Source: Flavobacteriales bacterium (GTDB lineage: Bacteria > Bacteroidota > Bacteroidia > Flavobacteriales > UBA7312). Taken from it: a DNA stretch of 64,000 nt. A model generated the notes under the pieces. That model saw only the letters and a list, made by a program, of their open reading frames with translations, searched no databases and was not told the DNA's origin. This document shows positions 18,107 through 27,028 of this stretch, in pieces (the stretch's first letter is position 1; each line of letters opens with the position of its first letter). The stretch is from NCBI GenBank assembly GCA_029248105.1, contig JAQWJZ010000037.1:57715-121714 (forward strand), given 5' to 3'. Position numbers and translations under genes: made by a program.

Positions 18107-20563
18107 TCAGATTTCTAAGTGGAGCTTAATGTTTATAAGTCTAGAGGTGAGTCGATTAGGAACACCGAATTGAAAACCATTGGTATCTTTTACCCACAAA
18201 AATGAAATGGTATTATCAATATCGAGTAAATTAAACACTTCCATACTTATCCAAGTGGATTTTGTAAAATTGAAAGGGTTATATTTTTTTCCTTTTTGTC
18301 CCTCTTTTTTGATGATAGCAGAAAAGCCGACATCCACTCTTTTGTAATTTGGAATAGTAAAATTGTATTGCCCTTTGTAGCTTCCTGGAGCGGTTAGTGG
18401 TAGTCGAGAGCCATATACAAGATTGAGGTGCATCTTAAAATTAGGATTCTTTGGTAAATAATCTTGAAAGAATAGGTTAAAATTAATCAATTGATCCGTA
18501 GGTCTGTCGTAATATCCTGGCTCAATGGTATTACCTTCACTGTCTATGTAACTATCGTCAAGGATATCTGCTTTGGTGCTAAGGATTGAGATACTCGCCC
18601 AAGATTCTATATTTTTAACAAACTCACCATTTAATCTTAAATCAAATCCTTTAGCATAACCAACGGCATTATTGTTGGCATAATATCTTATTCTAACGTT
18701 TTCGACCTCGTAAGGAATAAGGTTAGTGATATCTTTATAATATAATTCGGTTACTAATTTGAATGGTCGTTGCCAAATTTTAAAATTATAATCGCTACCC
18801 AGCACATAGTGTAAGGATTTTTGAGATTTTATATTGGTATTTATCTGACCATTAAAGTCTCTGAGTTCTCTGTAAAATGGTGATTGGTAGTAGTACCCCG
18901 TAGCAAACCTGAACACAATATCTTTGTCCCAAAATGGTTCGTATGAAATTGAAGCTCTAGGACTAAAAAGGTACTCATCATTTAAACTCCAATAGGCTGT
19001 TCTAATCCCTGAATTGAGATTAAATCGTCCAAGTTTTTGTTCGAACTGCATATAAGCATTGTATCTGTTCGAATTCAAATCAATAGATGTTCTAAGTGAT
19101 TCGTCGAGTACAAAGGAAGTTGGATTTTGTATTCCTACACCTATTGAATCTACTGGGTGAGGAAGGGAATAGTCGGAAGAATCAATTAGTGTCCATTCGT
19201 TTATTTCATCAATTATGTTCTCTTTTTGCCCTTTTATACCCCACCTAAACTCGAAGTCGTTTTTAAAGTAAACACCTTTATGCTCAATGTTATATACAGT
19301 GGCTTGTAGGTAGTTTCTAGCGTGGTTTAGGTGTGAGCCAACACCAATATTGAAACTGGCCTCTCCAAAGGATTCTGAGCCTAAATCATTATCTACTTCT
19401 GATAACCAGTATTGCCCTAATATATCAAAGGTTTCACTTTCATAAGTTTGAAAAGCGGTAAATGTCAAGTCTGTTTTTAGATTTTCATTTGCCTGAAATG
19501 ATAGATTGTAGGCATTAAAAAAAGTTTCGTAGCTGTCTATTTCTTGACCTTCAAAATAAATACGCAATTCAAGGGGTACGCTTATCGTTCCAAAGCGAGT
19601 AGTTTTATTGGCAGGCTTGTGTTGATATTTGTTTCTAGAGTAATTTAATAGCGTATTCAATGACAAGCGTTTACTAATCTGATAGCTTAGGAATGCTTGA
19701 ACATCGCTAAAGCTTGGTTTATATTCACCTTCCGTTTCTAAACTATTTAATAAATAAGCATTGGATTTGTGTCTTACTCCAAGAAGGTAAGAGAGTTTTT
19801 TAGATTTATTAGCACCTTCAAGGTGTAAATTTGCACCTAATAAACTCATTGTAGTAGAAGCCGCAAATTCCTTAGGCTTTTTGTAAGTGATATCCAGAAC
19901 TGATGACATTTTATCACCATACCTTGCTGCATATCCTCCTGCTGAAAATTGTATTGAAGAAACGAGATCTGAGTTTACAAAGGATAAGCCTTCTTGTTGG
20001 CCTGAGCGTATTAAAAATGGTCGATATACTTCAATGCCATTGACGTAAACTAGATTTTCATCAAAGTTACCGCCTCTAACAGTGTATTGAGAACTGAGCT
20101 CTGTAGAAGAGTTTACTCCAGGTAATGTTTTGATTAAACCTTCTACACCACTACTTGTAGATGGAAGAGAAACGACATGTTTAGCATCAACTTTTTCAAA
20201 GGTATTGCCTCGATTCTTTTTATCTTCTATTTCCACATTATCAATGGAAACGCCCAGGTTTTTCATAACAATATTGAGCTCATAATTTTGCCCCTTTTTA
20301 AGCATGGGGAGCTTAATTTTTTGAGTTTTATAGCCTATAAAAGAAAAGATAAGTTCTTGATTTCTATTGGCAGAAACGTCAATAGAATACGAGCCATTAC
20401 CATCTGAGATAGTTCCTTTAGATTCGTTTAATACACTTACGTTTACACCTTGGAGGAAGAAGCTTTCTGAAGTAGTTATCACTCCACTAACATTTTGCCC
20501 AATGCCGTTTAACGAAAGGAATACAGTGAGGATAAATGAATGCCAGAAAACACCTTTTAACAT
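18107..20563 (-). CDS. TonB-dependent receptor with carboxypeptidase-like regulatory domain
   Basis: An 818-residue outer-membrane transporter. Signal peptide at about 1-22 (ends GIGQ); a CarboxypepD_reg-like domain at about 23-110 (VSGVITTSESFFLQGVNVSV, then ISDGNGSYSI and FSFIGYKTQKI); a plug at about 120-235 (LPSTSSGVEGLIKTLPGVNS, TVRGGNFDENLVYVNGIEVY); and a 22-stranded-type barrel to the C-terminus. There is no SusD partner beside it, so a starch-utilisation-like glycan system is not supported; the ligand is unknown. The next gene on the strand is the M1 peptidase. Confidence 0.92.
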   Translation of the reverse strand: MLKGVFWHSFILTVFLSLNGIGQNVSGVITTSESFFLQGVNVSVLNESKGTISDGNGSYSIDVSANRNQELIFSFIGYKTQKIKLPMLKKGQNYELNIVMKNLGVSIDNVEIEDKKNRGNTFEKVDAKHVVSLPSTSSGVEGLIKTLPGVNSSTELSSQYTVRGGNFDENLVYVNGIEVYRPFLIRSGQQEGLSFVNSDLVSSIQFSAGGYAARYGDKMSSVLDITYKKPKEFAASTTMSLLGANLHLEGANKSKKLSYLLGVRHKSNAYLLNSLETEGEYKPSFSDVQAFLSYQISKRLSLNTLLNYSRNKYQHKPANKTTRFGTISVPLELRIYFEGQEIDSYETFFNAYNLSFQANENLKTDLTFTAFQTYESETFDILGQYWLSEVDNDLGSESFGEASFNIGVGSHLNHARNYLQATVYNIEHKGVYFKNDFEFRWGIKGQKENIIDEINEWTLIDSSDYSLPHPVDSIGVGIQNPTSFVLDESLRTSIDLNSNRYNAYMQFEQKLGRFNLNSGIRTAYWSLNDEYLFSPRASISYEPFWDKDIVFRFATGYYYQSPFYRELRDFNGQINTNIKSQKSLHYVLGSDYNFKIWQRPFKLVTELYYKDITNLIPYEVENVRIRYYANNNAVGYAKGFDLRLNGEFVKNIESWASISILSTKADILDDSYIDSEGNTIEPGYYDRPTDQLINFNLFFQDYLPKNPNFKMHLNLVYGSRLPLTAPGSYKGQYNFTIPNYKRVDVGFSAIIKKEGQKGKKYNPFNFTKSTWISMEVFNLLDIDNTISFLWVKDTNGFQFGVPNRLTSRLINIKLHLEI

Positions 20564-20570
20564 AGACTCG

Positions 20571-20578
20571 CAAATGTA
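20571..20578 (-). promoter_or_regulatory. -7 promoter element of the TonB-dependent receptor gene
   Basis: TACATTTG on the minus strand, an exact match, with only 7 bases before the ATG at 20563. The transcript would be leaderless or nearly so. Confidence 0.5.
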
Positions 20579-20670
20579 TTAATATTCATATTAACTTTAT
20601 TTTAGTTAAACACATTTATTTTATTTTTGGCAACAAATAGAATAACTCATAAAAAGAAGATATAGTATCT

Positions 20671-21087
20671 ATGAAAAAAATATTGGTTTTGTGCACAGGA
20701 AATTCATGTCGTTCTCAGATGATGGAAGTCGTTTTGAAAAAGCGGTTAGATAATTCATTGTTTTCGGTTTATAGTGCTGGTGTTGAAGCACATGGAATTA
20801 ATCCCTACATGAAAAAAGCTATGGAAAATTTAGGCTATTCTCTTGATGGTCACACTTCTAATACCATGAAAGAGTATGAGGATATACATTTTGATTTAGT
20901 TTTTACGGTTTGCGATCATGCCAAAGACAATTGCCCTTATTTTCAAAATGCTACCCAACGCATTCACCATTCTTTTAATGACCCTGCAGATGCTGAAGGA
21001 AGCGATGATGAAAAAATGGTCGTTTATGAACAAGTAAGAGATGAGATTATCGCCTATTGTAATGAGATAATTAAAACATTCAATTAA
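20671..21087 (+). CDS. arsC: Arsenate reductase, thioredoxin-coupled (LMW phosphatase fold)
   Basis: A 138-residue cytoplasmic enzyme reducing arsenate to arsenite, recycled by thioredoxin. Seen: the P-loop C8-TGNSC-R14 (CX5R) of the low-molecular-weight phosphatase fold, a second cysteine pair C81 and C88 (TVCDHAKDNCP) placed as in the Staphylococcus-type enzyme (C10, C82, C89), and the general-acid region NDPAD. The cysteine relay argues against a plain tyrosine phosphatase. No arsR, arsB or acr3 gene is adjacent. It converges on the M23 peptidase gene with a 2-base gap. A TATTTTTG sequence at 20622-20629 may be its -7 element. Confidence 0.88.
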   Translation: MKKILVLCTGNSCRSQMMEVVLKKRLDNSLFSVYSAGVEAHGINPYMKKAMENLGYSLDGHTSNTMKEYEDIHFDLVFTVCDHAKDNCPYFQNATQRIHHSFNDPADAEGSDDEKMVVYEQVRDEIIAYCNEIIKTFN

Positions 21088-21089
21088 AA

Positions 21090-22793
21090 TTATCGGTAAA
21101 AGACGGCCTCGTATTTAGTAAAATTATCTAATGAGTCGTAAACAAGTATCTTAAATACGTGTTTGCCCGGTTTCAAATCCTTATCAAAATAGTGAGTGAG
21201 GCGGTTACGCTTAGGTTCGTACTCCATTAGTACCCATTTGCCATTAATTGTGGCTGTATATTTTTTTATATCAGTCTGCTCATCTTTAATTGTAACCTTG
21301 AGGTTAGAGCTTTTAATCGTTTTGCCGGGGTATATGTTTAAGCCTTTAACAACAGGCTTAATCGTATCAACTGCTACTGAAAAATCACCAAATTTTCTAG
21401 TTTTCACAGAAAGTACACCATTTTCATATTTTCCGCCCACATAGTTTATTTTGCCTTTATTATTGAGTTTACAAATGAATGCTTTTGATGCTAGAGAATC
21501 AGGCACCGTTGTTTTTACGGACAAAGAATATGCGTTATGTACCGTTGTTTCTTCATCATGAATAGAGTGAATAGGAGAGTGAAAAATATCACTTGAGTCA
21601 TTAAAAACATTGTATTTGAAATATAAAGTGTCGTAAAGAGAATAACTTGGTATTTCTATTGATACCGATTCATTTTTAAAACTATTCTTCGAATTGAATG
21701 GAAATACTGAAGTGAATTTAATAGTGTCCAAAGGATGAACAGCCTCTAAATTAGGTTCAACCTTTTTGACTTTAAAACTCAATTTTGAAAGGTTTCCATA
21801 AACGTCTTTAATTCGCATTTCAACAGACTGAATACTACCATTGGGTTTTATAATTCCTCTATTAGAAACATAATCATAGATAGACAGCTTATTATTGGGT
21901 TCAATAAAGCATTTGTGAATTTTTCTTTTGTTAGCTATTTTTTCGGAATAATCTAGATGGCAATTAATATAGCGTGTTTCGTGAAATCCAAATTCCTCCA
22001 TACTGTGGGAGTATATCAATTGACTATCAACTAACAGTTCTATGGAGTAAACTCCATTTTTATTTTTAGCAAAATTCAATAAATCGTAGGTGTTGATACC
22101 TAGCGCATATGGGCCACTAACTTCAATTGTTTCATCAATATAGCATGTTTTGCCTGAGCCTTTCACCTTAAAAATGGGATCTTCAAAGGTATTGTTAACT
22201 TGAGTATTTTTACTTTTGGCATATACCTTAAGTTCTTTTATTACTGGAGGTATATTGTCAATTACGTTAAAACCAAACATTAATCCGTTTTGTGGATATT
22301 GGTTTTGGCTATCTCTAATTTCAAAATGGAGATGTGGTGCGGCAGAACTTCCTGTATTTCCTGACAAGCCGATGATATCACCTTCTTTGACTCTCAATTC
22401 ATCTTTTTCAGGAAATAGCTCAATATCATAGCTTTGTTGTTCGTATTGATTGCTGATCACATACTCTTGTATAGCACCATTATAGCGCATTAGGTGTGCA
22501 TATACAGAGCTGTATCCATTATCATGTGTGATATAGATTGCTTTACCATAACCCCAAGGAGAAACTTTTATTCTAGATACATAGCCATCTGCAATAGCAT
22601 ATACCCTTAGTCCAGATTCACCTTTGGTTTTGATATCAATACCCGCATGAAAGTGATTACTTCTCAACTCCCCAAAAGTTCCAGATAATACTAAAGGAAT
22701 ATCTAAAGGAGGGTGAAGGTCTTGAGGGTGATTCTGACTAAAAACAAGAGTAGAATAAGATATAATAAGAGCGAGTAGGCTATTTCTTAACAT
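21090..22793 (-). CDS. M23 family metallopeptidase (LytM-like), exported
   Basis: A 567-residue exported protein started at the ATG at 22793; two in-frame TTG codons lie just upstream. Signal peptide at about 1-20 (ending VFSQ). The M23 domain follows directly: HFHAGIDIK near residue 46 supplies the first His and Asp zinc ligands and HLHFEIRD near residue 156 the HxH, so the active site appears complete. The rest (about 180-567) is beta-rich without recognisable motifs. Likely a periplasmic peptidoglycan endopeptidase or an activator of amidases. Confidence 0.9.
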   Translation of the reverse strand: MLRNSLLALIISYSTLVFSQNHPQDLHPPLDIPLVLSGTFGELRSNHFHAGIDIKTKGESGLRVYAIADGYVSRIKVSPWGYGKAIYITHDNGYSSVYAHLMRYNGAIQEYVISNQYEQQSYDIELFPEKDELRVKEGDIIGLSGNTGSSAAPHLHFEIRDSQNQYPQNGLMFGFNVIDNIPPVIKELKVYAKSKNTQVNNTFEDPIFKVKGSGKTCYIDETIEVSGPYALGINTYDLLNFAKNKNGVYSIELLVDSQLIYSHSMEEFGFHETRYINCHLDYSEKIANKRKIHKCFIEPNNKLSIYDYVSNRGIIKPNGSIQSVEMRIKDVYGNLSKLSFKVKKVEPNLEAVHPLDTIKFTSVFPFNSKNSFKNESVSIEIPSYSLYDTLYFKYNVFNDSSDIFHSPIHSIHDEETTVHNAYSLSVKTTVPDSLASKAFICKLNNKGKINYVGGKYENGVLSVKTRKFGDFSVAVDTIKPVVKGLNIYPGKTIKSSNLKVTIKDEQTDIKKYTATINGKWVLMEYEPKRNRLTHYFDKDLKPGKHVFKILVYDSLDNFTKYEAVFYR

Positions 22794-22836
22794 CAACAAA
22801 AAATATTTATGTGTTTAAACTATAATAAAACATTCG

Positions 22837-22844
22837 CAAAAATA
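22837..22844 (-). promoter_or_regulatory. -7 promoter element of the M23 peptidase gene
   Basis: TATTTTTG on the minus strand, matching TAnnTTTG, 43 bases before the ATG at 22793 and back to back with the promoter of the zapA operon. Confidence 0.45.
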
Positions 22845-22868
22845 ATACTATAAAAATTAACGGAATAC

Positions 22869-22899
22869 TTTGTAATTAAGTATTGCAATGTTACCTTTG
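22869..22899 (+). promoter_or_regulatory. Promoter of the coiled-coil/zapA operon
   Basis: TTTG at 22869-22872 and TACCTTTG at 22892-22899, 19 bases apart: an exact match to the Bacteroidota -33/-7 consensus. The first gene's ATG lies 35 bases downstream. Confidence 0.8.
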
Positions 22900-22934
22900 T
22901 TATTCATATCAATTGAGGAAATTTTTTGCTGAAT

Positions 22935-23222
22935 ATGAAAGTTACTATCGAGAGATTACATAATAAGTTAGAGTTATTACTCTCTAACTATCAGCAGATT
23001 AAAGAAGAGTTAAATACTTCTTCACAAAAGGTTGATGAATTATCCAAGAAACTGGAAGTTCAAAACGAAACTATCCAACAATTGAATGAAAAAAATAAGG
23101 TTTTAAAGCTTTCTTCTTCAATTCAGGGAGACGGAGACCAAGGAGATAATAAAGCTGCAAAACAAAAAATTAATGAGCTGGTGCGTGAAATTGATAAATG
23201 CATTGCCTTGTTGAATAAATGA
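22935..23222 (+). CDS. Small coiled-coil protein upstream of zapA (ZapB-like in layout)
   Basis: A 95-residue protein started at the ATG at 22935; a TTG at 22926 would add three residues, but GAGGAA 12-17 bases before the ATG favours 22935. Residues 1-60 show heptad-like spacing (IERLHNKLELLLSNYQQI, then VDELSKKLEVQNETIQQL) followed by a polar linker and a second helix (INELVREIDKCIALLNK). No homology is recognised. Size, coiled coil and position 14 bases before zapA recall ZapB, which works with ZapA at the division ring, but that link is an inference. Confidence 0.8.
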   Translation: MKVTIERLHNKLELLLSNYQQIKEELNTSSQKVDELSKKLEVQNETIQQLNEKNKVLKLSSSIQGDGDQGDNKAAKQKINELVREIDKCIALLNK

Positions 23223-23236
23223 TTTGAAATTGCTCT

Positions 23237-23518
23237 ATGCAACAACTAAAAATTAAAGTAACAGTAGCTAATAGGGTTTACCCCCTTACCATCAATAGAA
23301 AAGATGAGGAAGGTGTTCGTAAAGCTGTTAAAACTATCGAAGATAGGCTGAAGCTTTATGAAGCTAAATTTGAAGCTCGTGACACTCAAGATTTATTGAG
23401 TATGTGTTTGCTTGAAATGGCTGTTAAAGTACTTGGTGATGAGCAAAAGGTTAAAGTAGATAGTAGCCTAGAAGATCAGTTATTAGCAATGGAATCTATC
23501 ATTGACAGCCACTTATAA
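23237..23518 (+). CDS. zapA: Cell division protein ZapA
   Basis: A 93-residue cytoplasmic protein that binds and bundles FtsZ at the division septum. Seen: an N-terminal beta-rich part beginning VTVANRVYPLTINRKDEEGVRKAVKTI, the IxGxxYxL-type pattern of ZapA, followed by a helix (LLSMCLLEMAVKVLGDE) and a short acidic C-terminus. It is slightly shorter than E. coli ZapA (109). Its place, after a coiled-coil gene and before a 6S-like RNA and rny, matches the flavobacterial arrangement. Confidence 0.9.
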   Translation: MQQLKIKVTVANRVYPLTINRKDEEGVRKAVKTIEDRLKLYEAKFEARDTQDLLSMCLLEMAVKVLGDEQKVKVDSSLEDQLLAMESIIDSHL

Positions 23519-23534
23519 AAAATGTTCTTTAAAT

Positions 23535-23719
23535 AATACCCACGTCAATCAATCCAGTTTTTAAACTCAACACGTTTTTATTCGAGGACTGACTTATGCC
23601 TTCAAAAACCGGCCTCAACCTTTTAGGTTTCTTAACAGAACAGTGGACTTTTGCGATTGTGTAGCTACCTCAACCATTTTTAAAAGGAGTTTATTAGCTC
23701 ATCGTTTGGTGTGGGTATT
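23535..23719 (+). ncRNA. ssrS: 6S RNA, flavobacterial type (6S-Flavo-like)
   Basis: The 220-base gap between zapA and rny contains a ~185-base stretch whose ends pair perfectly: AATACCCAC at 23535-23543 with GTGGGTATT at 23711-23719. The centre holds smaller hairpins (for example AACC-TTTTA-GGTT near 23617-23629), with unpaired stretches between, the closed-stem/open-bubble layout of 6S RNA. 6S RNA binds housekeeping RNA polymerase by mimicking an open promoter. Location beside zapA is a classic 6S position, and an Rfam family, 6S-Flavo, exists for this phylum. The fold was judged by eye; exact ends are approximate. Confidence 0.78.
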
Positions 23720-23738
23720 TAATTTTAAACTTAAAACA

Positions 23739-25277
23739 ATGAATTCAATCATAATTTTGATGACTCTTACAGGAGTTTTAGTTGGTGGGGCGATATCGTA
23801 CTTTATTATTAACTATAATTCTAAGAAAAAATCAAATTCAATTATAGCTGAGGCCAAAAAAGAAGCTGAACAGATAAAAAAAGATAAAATTTTACAAGCT
23901 AAAGAAAAGTTTATAGAACTTAAATCTGAGCATGAAAAGGTTATCAATCAGCGTAATCAGAAACTAGCACATTCTGAATCTAGAGTCAAAGAGAAAGAAA
24001 ATAAACTTTCACATAAGTTAGGTCAAGTAAGCAATAAAGAAAAAAAGCTAGACGAAATACGTAACTCTATCTCTAGGCAACAGGAGATTCTTCAGCAAAA
24101 AGAGGAAAAATCAAATAAGCTGCTAGAAAAACAAGTGGAGGCTTTAGAGACTATATCTGGCTTATCTGCTGACGAAGCTAAAGAAGAACTCGTACAAGCT
24201 CTTAAAGATGAAGCCAAAACGAAATCGTTAGCATATGCCCAAGAGATAGTAGAAGAAGCTAAATTGACAGCTAGCAAGGATGCTAAAAAAATCATAATTC
24301 AAACTATTCAGAGAGTAGCTACTGAACAAGCTATCGAAAATTCGGTGTCCGTATTCAACATAGATAGTGACGATGTCAAAGGAAGAATTATTGGTAGAGA
24401 GGGGAGAAATATCCGATCTTTAGAAGCTGCTACTGGTGTGGAGATTATTGTTGACGATACTCCTGATGCTATACTTTTATCTTGTTTTGACCCGATAAGG
24501 CGAGAGGTTGCCCGTTTAGCTTTACATAAGCTAGTTACAGATGGTAGAATACACCCTGCTAGAATTGAAGAAGTCGTTAAGAAGACAAGAAAGCAAATAG
24601 AAGAAGAAATTATCGATATTGGAAAAAGAACTTCTATTGACTTAGGAATTCATGGTTTACATCCTGAAATGATAAGAATGGTCGGACGTATGAAATACCG
24701 TTCTTCTTATGGTCAAAACCTTTTACAACACTCTAGAGAGGTTGCTAATATGTGTGCAACGATGGCGTCTGAACTAGGTCTTAATGCCAAGGCAGCTAAG
24801 CGAGCTGGTTTGTTACACGATATCGGCAAAGTACCTGATGATGAGCCAGAATTGCCTCACGCTATATTAGGAATGAAATTAGCTCAAAAATATGGTGAAA
24901 AGGAGCATATATGTAATGCTATTGGTGCTCACCACGACGAAGTAGAAATGACGTCTATGATTTCACCTATTGTACAGGTCTGTGATGCTATTTCGGGTTC
25001 TCGACCTGGTGCCAGACGTGAAATTGTAGAATCTTACATCAAGCGAATCAAAGAGTTGGAAGATACAGCTTTAGCTTATCCAGGTGTTCTTAAATCTTAT
25101 GCTATCCAAGCAGGAAGGGAGCTTAGAGTAGTTGTAGAAAGTGAAAAGATATCGGACACCGATGCGGAAAAATTATCGTTTGAGATATCACAAAAGATAG
25201 AAACAGAGATGACCTATCCTGGTCAAGTTAAAGTTACTGTTATCAGAGAAACTAGAGCAGTAAACTTCGCTAAATAG
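23739..25277 (+). CDS. rny: Ribonuclease Y
   Basis: A 512-residue membrane-anchored endoribonuclease that starts mRNA decay. Seen: an N-terminal membrane segment (about 3-22), a long charged coiled coil to about residue 190, a KH domain ([20 protein letters not shown]) and an HD domain with [18 protein letters not shown], then the conserved [10 protein letters not shown]. The open frame extends upstream to 23643, but that part lies inside the 6S-like RNA and would put 32 unrelated residues before the membrane anchor; ATG 23739 gives the normal length and N-terminus. Confidence 0.95.
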   Translation: MNSIIILMTLTGVLVGGAISYFIINYNSKKKSNSIIAEAKKEAEQIKKDKILQAKEKFIELKSEHEKVINQRNQKLAHSESRVKEKENKLSHKLGQVSNKEKKLDEIRNSISRQQEILQQKEEKSNKLLEKQVEALETISGLSADEAKEELVQALKDEAKTKSLAYAQEIVEEAKLTASKDAKKIIIQTIQRVATEQAIENSVSVFNIDSDDVKGRIIGREGRNIRSLEAATGVEIIVDDTPDAILLSCFDPIRREVARLALHKLVTDGRIHPARIEEVVKKTRKQIEEEIIDIGKRTSIDLGIHGLHPEMIRMVGRMKYRSSYGQNLLQHSREVANMCATMASELGLNAKAAKRAGLLHDIGKVPDDEPELPHAILGMKLAQKYGEKEHICNAIGAHHDEVEMTSMISPIVQVCDAISGSRPGARREIVESYIKRIKELEDTALAYPGVLKSYAIQAGRELRVVVESEKISDTDAEKLSFEISQKIETEMTYPGQVKVTVIRETRAVNFAK

Positions 25278-25280
25278 TTT

Positions 25281-26138
25281 TTACTTAGTTGATTTAAATA
25301 GCCTAATTAATGTTATCATTTCTTGGGCTTTTTCTTTTTTCGTTTGAAAGGTAAAAGAATGTAGTAGGTTATTTATCAAACGCTTAATAATAGCGGTGTT
25401 TCCGCAAGGCGCAAAATATTTAGATTCTTCTTTTAGTTTTTCCCTCTTTAAAAAAACTTCCAAATCTTGACGATTGAGTATTGAACCTTTACTAAACGGA
25501 TTGATATAAAATTTGATAGGATCACCATTAATTTCATTTTCATCTTCAAAACCAAGGATAAAATGTTTGGGCATATTTATTCCACATATGGGTAAGCCTA
25601 TTTGTTTAGCAATAATGATGTAAAGCATGGATAGGGATAAAGGGTTTCCTTTATGATTGTCAATCAGACTATTAATAAAAGAATTATCAGGTGAATGAAA
25701 ATTCCTTGTATTACCTTTAAATCCATTTTCTTTGAAAAAAACATTATTAAATGCAGAGATTTTTTCCAACTCAGAATAGGCTTGTTCTACTTTAGTACTG
25801 ACTTGTTGAGCTAGAGTGTAAATTTTGTTTCTGTAAAATTGTTCGTCAATATCAGGGTATTGGTATTTGCTAATAATAAACCAAGCTTCAAGTAGATTTT
25901 TATCGCTTGTTCTAATCCATTTTTTTAATGAATTAACGGTACCACTAAAATGTATTTCATGAATGATTTTTTCAGCTCTATCTTGTACAAGACTATCGAA
26001 GTTACTTTCCCAAGCATTTTCTAGTTCTGGCAATATATCAACACCTAATTCAATAAGTCTTGTTTTGACAGAATCAAAGACGTCCTTATCAGGGTCTTCC
26101 AAAAGACTAATTAAAGCGTTGAGCTCTTTATCGTTCAT
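25281..26138 (-). CDS. SirB1-like transglutaminase-fold protein
   Basis: A 285-residue cytoplasmic protein. Its second half carries the SirB1 N-like region: NSFINSLIDNHKGNPLSLSMLYIIIAK and LPICGINMPKHFILGF near residues 150-198, typical of the transglutaminase-like SirB1 family. The family Cys and His are partly recognisable (LPICGIN, MPKHF). The first ~120 residues are helical, HEAT-like. Family function is not established. The gene begins 1 base after the nucleoside phosphorylase stop on the same strand, so the two are an operon. Confidence 0.8.
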   Translation of the reverse strand: MNDKELNALISLLEDPDKDVFDSVKTRLIELGVDILPELENAWESNFDSLVQDRAEKIIHEIHFSGTVNSLKKWIRTSDKNLLEAWFIISKYQYPDIDEQFYRNKIYTLAQQVSTKVEQAYSELEKISAFNNVFFKENGFKGNTRNFHSPDNSFINSLIDNHKGNPLSLSMLYIIIAKQIGLPICGINMPKHFILGFEDENEINGDPIKFYINPFSKGSILNRQDLEVFLKREKLKEESKYFAPCGNTAIIKRLINNLLHSFTFQTKKEKAQEMITLIRLFKSTK

Positions 26139-26139
26139 T

Positions 26140-26982
26140 TTACACCAGTTTATCTAATGCTTGTTCTATTAGATTTTCGATAGCACCTTTAGGGTTGTTG
26201 GAGTATTCATTTCTGGCTCTGTTAGCCAATATAGTACAGATAGTTAAGCAATTATGTCCCATAAGTTTGCCTAAGCCATAAAGTGCAGAAGTCTCCATCT
26301 CAAAGTTAGTTATTTTTGTGCCATTATGGTTGAAGTTAAGCAATCTTTTATGTAAATCTTCAATAGCAAAAGGGATACGCATTTTTCTGCCTTGAGGGGC
26401 ATAAAACCCTGGGGCAGTAACTGTTATGCCTTGCTGATAAACTTTAAATTTATTAAGCAGTTCATTATCTGCAGAATAGACGTAAGGCTTTGACAGTTCG
26501 TTAGGCCATTTTATTTGTTGGTCAATAGCCTGTTGCATGTCCTTATCAAATTGGTTGTTAGCATAAAAATGCATAAGGTTATCAATGCCTAATCCATGAG
26601 AAGATACGACTAATGAATTTACTTCAATGTCACTTTGTATAGTTCCTGAAGTGCCTAGTCTTACTAGATTAAGACTGGTTTTTTCTTCTTTTTCTTTTGC
26701 ACTATCCAAATGAGTATTCACTAAAGCGTCTAATTCGTTAAGAACAATATCGACATTATCTGTTCCTATTCCTGTAGAAACGGCGCTAATTCTCTTATGG
26801 CCTATATAGCCTGTATGGGTTACAAACTCACGATTAGCTATTTGATATTCTATACGGTCAAAGTGCTTTGATATTTCACTAACCCTACCTTGGTCACCGA
26901 CTAAAAATATATCCTTTGCAATGTGTTCTGGTAATAAATTTAGGTGATAAACTCCTTTTATTTCTTTAGCGTGAGATTTCAT
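26140..26982 (-). CDS. Nucleoside phosphorylase (uridine phosphorylase-like)
   Basis: A 280-residue enzyme of the PNP/UDP superfamily (NP-I fold) that splits nucleosides with phosphate. Seen: the phosphate-site DIFLVGDQGRVSEI near residue 24, STGIGTDNVDIVLNEL near residue 69, RLGTSGTIQ near residue 107, and NFEMETSALYGLGKLMGH near residue 226, the FEMExA motif that binds ribose. The last motif and length favour uridine phosphorylase, but substrate choice cannot be fixed by eye. A -7 element (CAAAGCTA at 27009-27016, read on the minus strand) lies 26 bases upstream and overlaps the divergent Usp promoter region. Confidence 0.87.
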   Translation of the reverse strand: MKSHAKEIKGVYHLNLLPEHIAKDIFLVGDQGRVSEISKHFDRIEYQIANREFVTHTGYIGHKRISAVSTGIGTDNVDIVLNELDALVNTHLDSAKEKEEKTSLNLVRLGTSGTIQSDIEVNSLVVSSHGLGIDNLMHFYANNQFDKDMQQAIDQQIKWPNELSKPYVYSADNELLNKFKVYQQGITVTAPGFYAPQGRKMRIPFAIEDLHKRLLNFNHNGTKITNFEMETSALYGLGKLMGHNCLTICTILANRARNEYSNNPKGAIENLIEQALDKLV

Positions 26983-26994
26983 CTTGTTTTTGTT

Positions 26995-27002
26995 TACTTT
27001 TG
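26995..27002 (+). promoter_or_regulatory. -7 promoter element of the Usp gene
   Basis: TACTTTTG, matching TAnnTTTG, 26 bases before the ATG at 27029. It lies 6 bases from the opposite-strand element at 27009-27016. Confidence 0.5.
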
Positions 27003-27008
27003 TATTAG

Positions 27009-27016
27009 CAAAGCTA
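27009..27016 (-). promoter_or_regulatory. -7 promoter element of the nucleoside phosphorylase gene
   Basis: TAGCTTTG on the minus strand, matching TAnnTTTG, 26 bases before the ATG at 26982. The 46-base intergenic gap thus holds two facing-away promoters whose upstream elements must lie in each other's region. Confidence 0.5.
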
Positions 27017-27028
27017 TATTAAATTATT

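Noticed and set aside
18107..20563. TonB receptor as part of a polysaccharide utilisation locus
   Set aside because: There is no SusD-like lipoprotein, glycoside hydrolase or hybrid sensor next to it.
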